From NCBI GenBank assembly GCA_902806565.1, contig CADCXA010000043.1, positions 186,001 through 250,000 of the forward strand: 64,000 bases of DNA, in the 5' to 3' direction. This stretch comes from Hypoxylon rubiginosum. Its lineage: Eukaryota > Ascomycota > Sordariomycetes > Xylariales > Hypoxylaceae. Under the pieces are notes generated by a model, which had not been told where the DNA came from, ran no database searches, and saw only the letters and a list, made by a program, of their open reading frames with translations. Made by a program: the position numbers and the translations under genes. Positions 59,921-64,000 of the stretch are shown piece after piece (positions within the stretch are counted from its first letter, which is position 1; each line of letters begins with the position of its first letter).

Positions 59921-60362
59921 TTTATGATATCCTCCGAACAAGACGTTTAGGAGGTATCCGAACGAGAAGGTGGGCAGTGGAAGGCAACCTTCTTATAACT
60001 GTTGCGCTCCTACGCCAGACTGCGCAGACACCACTGGCAGACAATGGCATATCCATTTGATTTCCTCATAAATCCCACAGCTATAATGTGTCAAATTTGC
60101 TTCCGCCCTCAATATCGTGCTCACGTATGTTCAGCTATATGTATCGGAAGCGCTAGTCAGGGGTAGTATTGGTAATGGTGAAGGTCAATCCATACCCCTT
60201 AAAGAAGATAGTGGGTACGATTTGCTTCCGTTGCTTACTTCAGCAGCAACACCAGATGTAAGTAGTTGAGCTTCCAACGGATACGTACGTGTTCCCTCTC
60301 TATTCTAGTGTAGGTAGTTCTATGTGGCGGAAGCAAATGGTGAGCTCTTCATTTCCAAATGA
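59921..60362. promoter_or_regulatory. Divergent promoter with three copies of an 11-base motif
   Basis: ATTTGCTTCCG occurs at 60095-60105 and 60220-60230, and its reverse complement CGGAAGCAAAT at 60328-60338. A partial match, CGGAAGCG, lies at 60145-60152. The interval separates the opsin-like gene from a Zn2Cys6 regulator. The CGG at one end of the motif is the half-site type usually bound by Zn2Cys6 proteins, so these could be sites for the neighbouring regulator itself. Confidence 0.6.
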
Positions 60363-61568
60363 ATGATGGATAATAGGGCGGCGGGATCAAATTCCGTCAA
60401 ACCGACTAAAGTCGTCATAGTAAGTCAGAGTCGGTCTCCTTTCTGGTTTATGAGCATTCTGGCCCCTGGCATCTCTCAGGCATGCGATCGCTGTAAAGCT
60501 CGTAAAAGGCGATGCGATGGCGGGATACCCCGGTGTACCAACTGTCTCGTATGCGCTGCGGAATGCAATTATGCAGCTGCTCGGAAGTATCGAGGGGTAG
60601 GCAAAAGGTAAAGTACAACTTAACTCTATAGATCATGCATTGATCGCGGACCTTCTCACAAAGTCGTTACTAGGGGAAAGAATGTTGAAAATGGCAATGA
60701 GAAGAGGGACACGTTAGTGACATTGCTACCACCACCTCGGCCAAAAGATTGTAGCTTTTCCAACCTTAGCACGAACGATGACTCCATCGCCTTGATATCA
60801 GCACCAGCGGAAGAACCAGCAAGTCCAAGTTTTCACCATGAAGCTCCTATGGTATCAGGTTTGCAATCGAATGCTGTTTCTATGCTCCCATCTCAGAGAC
60901 GAGCGAGCGCGGGGAACGGGCTTCCAATTTTTGCCGACTTTCTACTGCCGGACCAGTACGGCAAGCACCTGAACACGATAAAAAGAGACCTTGGGGAGGC
61001 CACTGCAGCCCGAAGATTCATGCCGCTTATGCCTCACCGCATCTCGAAGCGCCTGATGGAGAACACCTTCGCCGAAATCACGGCGGAGTACCAGCTGCTA
61101 GACCAACCGAGCTTCATGGCACTCCTCGACGCCCAGTACGCCGCCAGTCCCGTCAACCCGGCAGACAACCCGGCCAGGTGGGCCCTGGTGAACGCCGTCG
61201 TAGCCCTCGCGATCCGGTCCAAGACGGCGCCGGGCTCCGAGGACTGCCTTTCCGACATCCCGCGCGGGTACTACCAGAACGCCGTCACCGTGATCCCGGA
61301 TCTCATCCTACAGGTGCCGAGCCTGCTCGCGATACAGGCGCTGCTGTCGATGGCCCTCTTTGCTAAGAATATCCGGGATCGCCAGGCGTTCGTTGTCCTT
61401 GCGAGCAACGCCTCGCGTCAGCTGGAACTGCTGTTTACGAGCGGCGCGGTCGTCGATCCTAGAGAAGCGGTCTCGTATGAACGGACGTGTGAAGTGGTGA
61501 ATATGTTGAACCAAGTCATCGGAGGCGAAAATCGCACGCGCACCGATATTAATAGGTGGGAGGATTGA
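60363..61568 (+). CDS. Zn2Cys6 transcription factor, possibly C-terminally truncated
   Basis: Exons 60363-60419, 60480-60607 and 60674-61568 give 359 residues. The first intron is 60 bases and in frame; its GTAAGT donor and CTCAG acceptor fit splicing just before the zinc cluster, a common intron place in this family. The cluster is Cys21, 24, 31, 38, 41 and 48. The downstream domain (LMENTFAEITAEYQLLDQPSFMALLD then NAVVALAIRSK) is the start of the fungal middle homology region. The protein stops soon after ASRQLELLF, where family members usually continue for another 150-300 residues. Either the gene is truncated or a further exon was missed (GTGGGA near 61556 could be a donor). It is divergent from the opsin-like gene. 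Confidence 0.82.
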
Positions 61569-62725
61569 ATAGGTGTCATTTGGTCATTCGGTGCGTTATC
61601 AGATTTATATGGGGAGATGTATATAAAAGTGTTAGTGCAAGGATTACCTACGGGTTAGTTTAATGGGGGGTACCTAGGGCAGGCCATTTCGTTCAACGAT
61701 CTGCGGCAGGTAACGCTAAGACAGGGGCCCTGGGGCCAAATGAGCCGTACGATAATAATAAGGTTAGGGCAGGGCGGACAGGTACCGATGATCTATAGTT
61801 AGCGACCCGTCTGCCCGTCCGGGGTAAACGATGGCACGTTACACTATTTTCGCAGCCCACCAATGGGATAGGGCACACGGCCTGTTCCTTCGGCGCGTTT
61901 CAGCTACTCCACCTGCCGGATCAGGAGCGTGAAACAGGTACCACCAGCCCAGCAGGCTCGGATTCGCGCCGTGGTTGGCTGTCCTGTTGAAATGTAAGGG
62001 ACGAAGAGAAAAAGACTTGTTCGACTTCACAGAGCGTGTAAAAGCAACGCAACCAACCGCGCATGAACAAATCGAAAATGGCCAAGAGATCCAGTTACAT
62101 TAGTATGTTACTTTAGGTACCTTACCTACACCCTAGCATATCATTGTACAATACAGGCGGCAAGTCCGCTGTAACTTCGGCCTCTCAGCTTGTGCGCCTA
62201 ACTGATTCCAGGGGTTGCCTTGTCCCGTCCGACGCCCATGATCTCCCTATTATCTCCCTATTACATAGTACACGCACACGCAGTACCGCGACCAACAACT
62301 TTGTTGCTTCGCCGTACGGCACTGGCACGTTCAGGGACATGGGTTAGTTTCGTACTCTCGGGCAATTAAGCCTGTCATAAGCCTGTCACGAGCGTCTTCT
62401 GCTCTACATAATCTACGTATTATGTCGATCATCTATATACTTGCTGCCCGCAGGGGGGGACATTTTCCAACCAACGTTGATCGTCCCTTTGGTGTCCCAC
62501 CGACCACCGTCTAGGAAGGTTATCAGTTCCATCTATATAAGAGAATCGACCTGCGACCTTCCAGCTGTCGCCTCCTCACTTACATACTTGGGTACACACA
62601 CGCCTACACATCTTGCATAATAAGGCTATCTCAAAAAAAGGGTCGTTCTAATAAGTTTTTTTCCTTTACGACCCGTCCACTCGCTACTTTTCTTCCAAAG
62701 GAAATTTCCTAGATTAATATTTGCA
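61569..62725. other. Intergenic
   Basis: I looked for a missed 3' exon of the regulator and saw no convincing continuation. The last 150 bases before the CFEM gene hold a TATATAA-like run (62534-62540) and a pyrimidine-rich leader. Confidence 0.45.
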
Positions 62726-63614
62726 ATGGCGCCTCTTCGTGTGCTCGCGCTGCCGACCATGGCCGCCCTTGCTATGGCCCTCAACGTTACCGACTACGTC
62801 CCGGCATGCGGGCCGCCGTGCATTTACACGTCTGTAGACGAAAACACGACCTGCGACCCGAGCGATAACGCTTGCATCTGCGAGTCGGTCTACACCATCA
62901 AGCGCGACGGCGAGGTGTGCCTGCGGGATGCCTGTTCCGACGGCGACTATGGTATGTCCTAGAAAATGAAAAAGGACAGTAAAAGCAAAAAGAACTAACA
63001 AGAATCCAGGTTCCGTAATGAAGGGCTTCGACTCGTTCTGCGCCGCCGTCACCGCGGGCCCCACTGGCAGCTCCAGCACTTCAACTAGCAGCCCAACCAG
63101 CACATCGACGTCGGCCGGCGAGACATCGTCGTCGTCGTCGTCGTCAGCCACCACTACGGAGACCCCGACGACCACCTCGGACAGCACCGGGTACCCCACG
63201 TCGCCGTCGTCCTCGGCCTCGGATACCACCACCGCCACGGAAACCACCACCGCGACGTCGACGTCGACTGGCGGCGGCGAGACCACCGCCACTACTACGG
63301 CTCCAGGCAGCAGCGGCAGCGGCAGCGGCAGCGGCAGCGGCAGCAGCAGCGCCACGTCCTCCGCGGGATCCTCCCCTACGGGCAGCACCCCGGGCTCGTC
63401 CGACTCGTCGACCGTCGTCACCCCTCCGTCATCGACCGCCGCCGAGTCTTCTGCCTCGTCCCCTTCGTCGTCCTTCACCTCGAGCGGCGCCGGCAGCTCC
63501 CCGTCGTCTACCGCCGGCCCGACCCCGGTCCCGGCCGGCGCTGCTTCCAGAGCGAGCACGGGTATCGGTGCAGGCCTCGCTGCGCTCGTCTTGGGGTTCG
63601 CGTACCTCTTGTAA
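62726..63614 (+). CDS. CFEM-domain GPI-anchored surface protein
   Basis: Exons 62726-62951 and 63010-63614 give 276 residues. A signal peptide (residues 1-19) leads to a compact domain with eight cysteines in CFEM order (ACGPPC, TTC, ACIC, VC, AC, FC). The Asp between the third and fourth cysteines (CDPSDNAC) is the position used for haem-iron coordination in CFEM proteins. The next 170 residues are Ser/Thr/Pro-rich and should be heavily O-glycosylated, including a (Ser-Gly)n tract encoded by a 6-base repeat at about 63310-63348. The C-terminus is a hydrophobic tail (IGAGLAALVLGFAYLL) preceded by small residues, fitting GPI attachment. Expected location is the plasma membrane or cell wall; the roles of the group include haem uptake and host interaction. 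Which applies here is unknown. Confidence 0.92.
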
Positions 63615-64000
63615 GCTACCGCTGCCGCCGCCGCCGCTGCTGCTGCTCCTTGGCCAGTCGCATTTAGCATGATGGATGATTTGAAAGTCACGGGGTCTTT
63701 GGGTTTCTGCTTCGATGTCTTATAGTTTAATGCTGAGTTATAGCTAAGGTCAGTATATCGTCACCGGGTACGGTGTTGATTCGCTTGGAAATTGTAGATA
63801 GCTTTTTTTTTTACCTCACCTACCTCTTATGAGGTAAGGAATACATGTGCTTTCTCGGGCATGTAAGTATATATATTACCACACACGTACATACATATTT
63901 CGTTTAAATTGGATCAATATGGTTTCCAAATGGCGTTGATATCTATCATTGCACATCGAGCTAGATCTTTACTGTTCTTACTGTTCCTGGTTTCCAGAAT
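63615..64000. other. 3' flank of the CFEM gene
   Basis: Starts with a GCCGCC/GCTGCT triplet run just after the stop, then A/T-rich sequence with an ACCTACCTC...GAGGTAAGG inverted motif near 63819-63840. No gene recognised before the window ends. Confidence 0.5.

Noticed and set aside
45979..63614. Secondary-metabolite gene cluster (reductase, transporter, regulator, monooxygenase elsewhere)
   Set aside because: No polyketide, non-ribosomal peptide, terpene or other core enzyme is present, and housekeeping genes such as RNase H lie between.
62714..63691. 325-residue Val/Ala/Asp-rich frame opposite the CFEM gene
   Set aside because: A complement of Ser/Thr codon runs; the CFEM cysteine pattern and signal peptide lie on the plus strand.
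1..64000. CRISPR arrays, bacterial operons or phage
   Set aside because: The window is eukaryotic: spliced genes, RIP and nuclear gene families; no spaced direct-repeat array exists.

Overview
The window looks like nuclear DNA of a filamentous ascomycete (Pezizomycotina, most likely a Sordariomycete; the class is an inference). Genes carry 40-75 base introns with GTAAGT-like donors and CTAAC-type branch sites. Two long blocks are almost pure A/T and are bounded by transposon ends, which is the signature of repeat-induced point mutation (RIP).

Layout. 2.5-6.2 kb: a secreted class 3 lipase and a flavin monooxygenase. 6.8-12.7 kb: RAD7 and RAD16, the two halves of the global-genome nucleotide-excision-repair complex, head to head over a 1.05 kb shared promoter. 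13.3-18.0 kb: mitochondrial methionyl-tRNA synthetase, a NAT9-type acetyltransferase and a PLP-dependent serine/threonine dehydratase. 18-24 kb is gene-poor, with one small secreted protein and a tRNA-like Pol III unit. 23.9-29.8 kb: a giant NLR-like gene (alpha/beta-hydrolase-like, NACHT-like, ankyrin repeats, and a terminal ZZ finger recovered here by splicing), with a solo LTR 89 bases upstream of its start. 30.7-35.4 kb: a Zn2Cys6 regulator, an NTF2-like (Mtr2-type) protein and farnesyltransferase alpha. 35.5-38.5 kb: a RIP-destroyed TIR transposon (Mutator/Hop-like by its ends and duplication). 38.9-47.2 kb: mevalonate kinase, a tail-anchored SRPK-like kinase, a small unknown gene and an aldo-keto reductase. 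47.8-56.4 kb: an MFS transporter gene cut in two by a 6,942-base RIP-destroyed LTR retrotransposon. 57.3-63.6 kb: RNase H, an opsin-like (HSP30/ORP) gene with one in-frame stop, a Zn2Cys6 regulator sharing its promoter, and a CFEM GPI-anchored surface protein.

How parts relate. The solo LTR at 29867-30189 and both LTRs of the 48938-55879 element have the same length (323 bases) and are the same family. The solo copy kept its C/G content, so it acts as an unmutated reference for reading RIP in the full element. Removing the element plus one copy of its 5-base target duplication leaves the transporter frame uninterrupted. Farnesyltransferase alpha and mevalonate kinase both serve the isoprenoid/prenylation pathway and flank the 35.5-38.5 kb transposon. 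The opsin-like gene and its divergent regulator share 442 bases holding three exact copies of an 11-base motif.

Gene models were spliced by hand from reading frame, junction motifs and family resemblance. Junctions are exact where stated, but none has transcript support.
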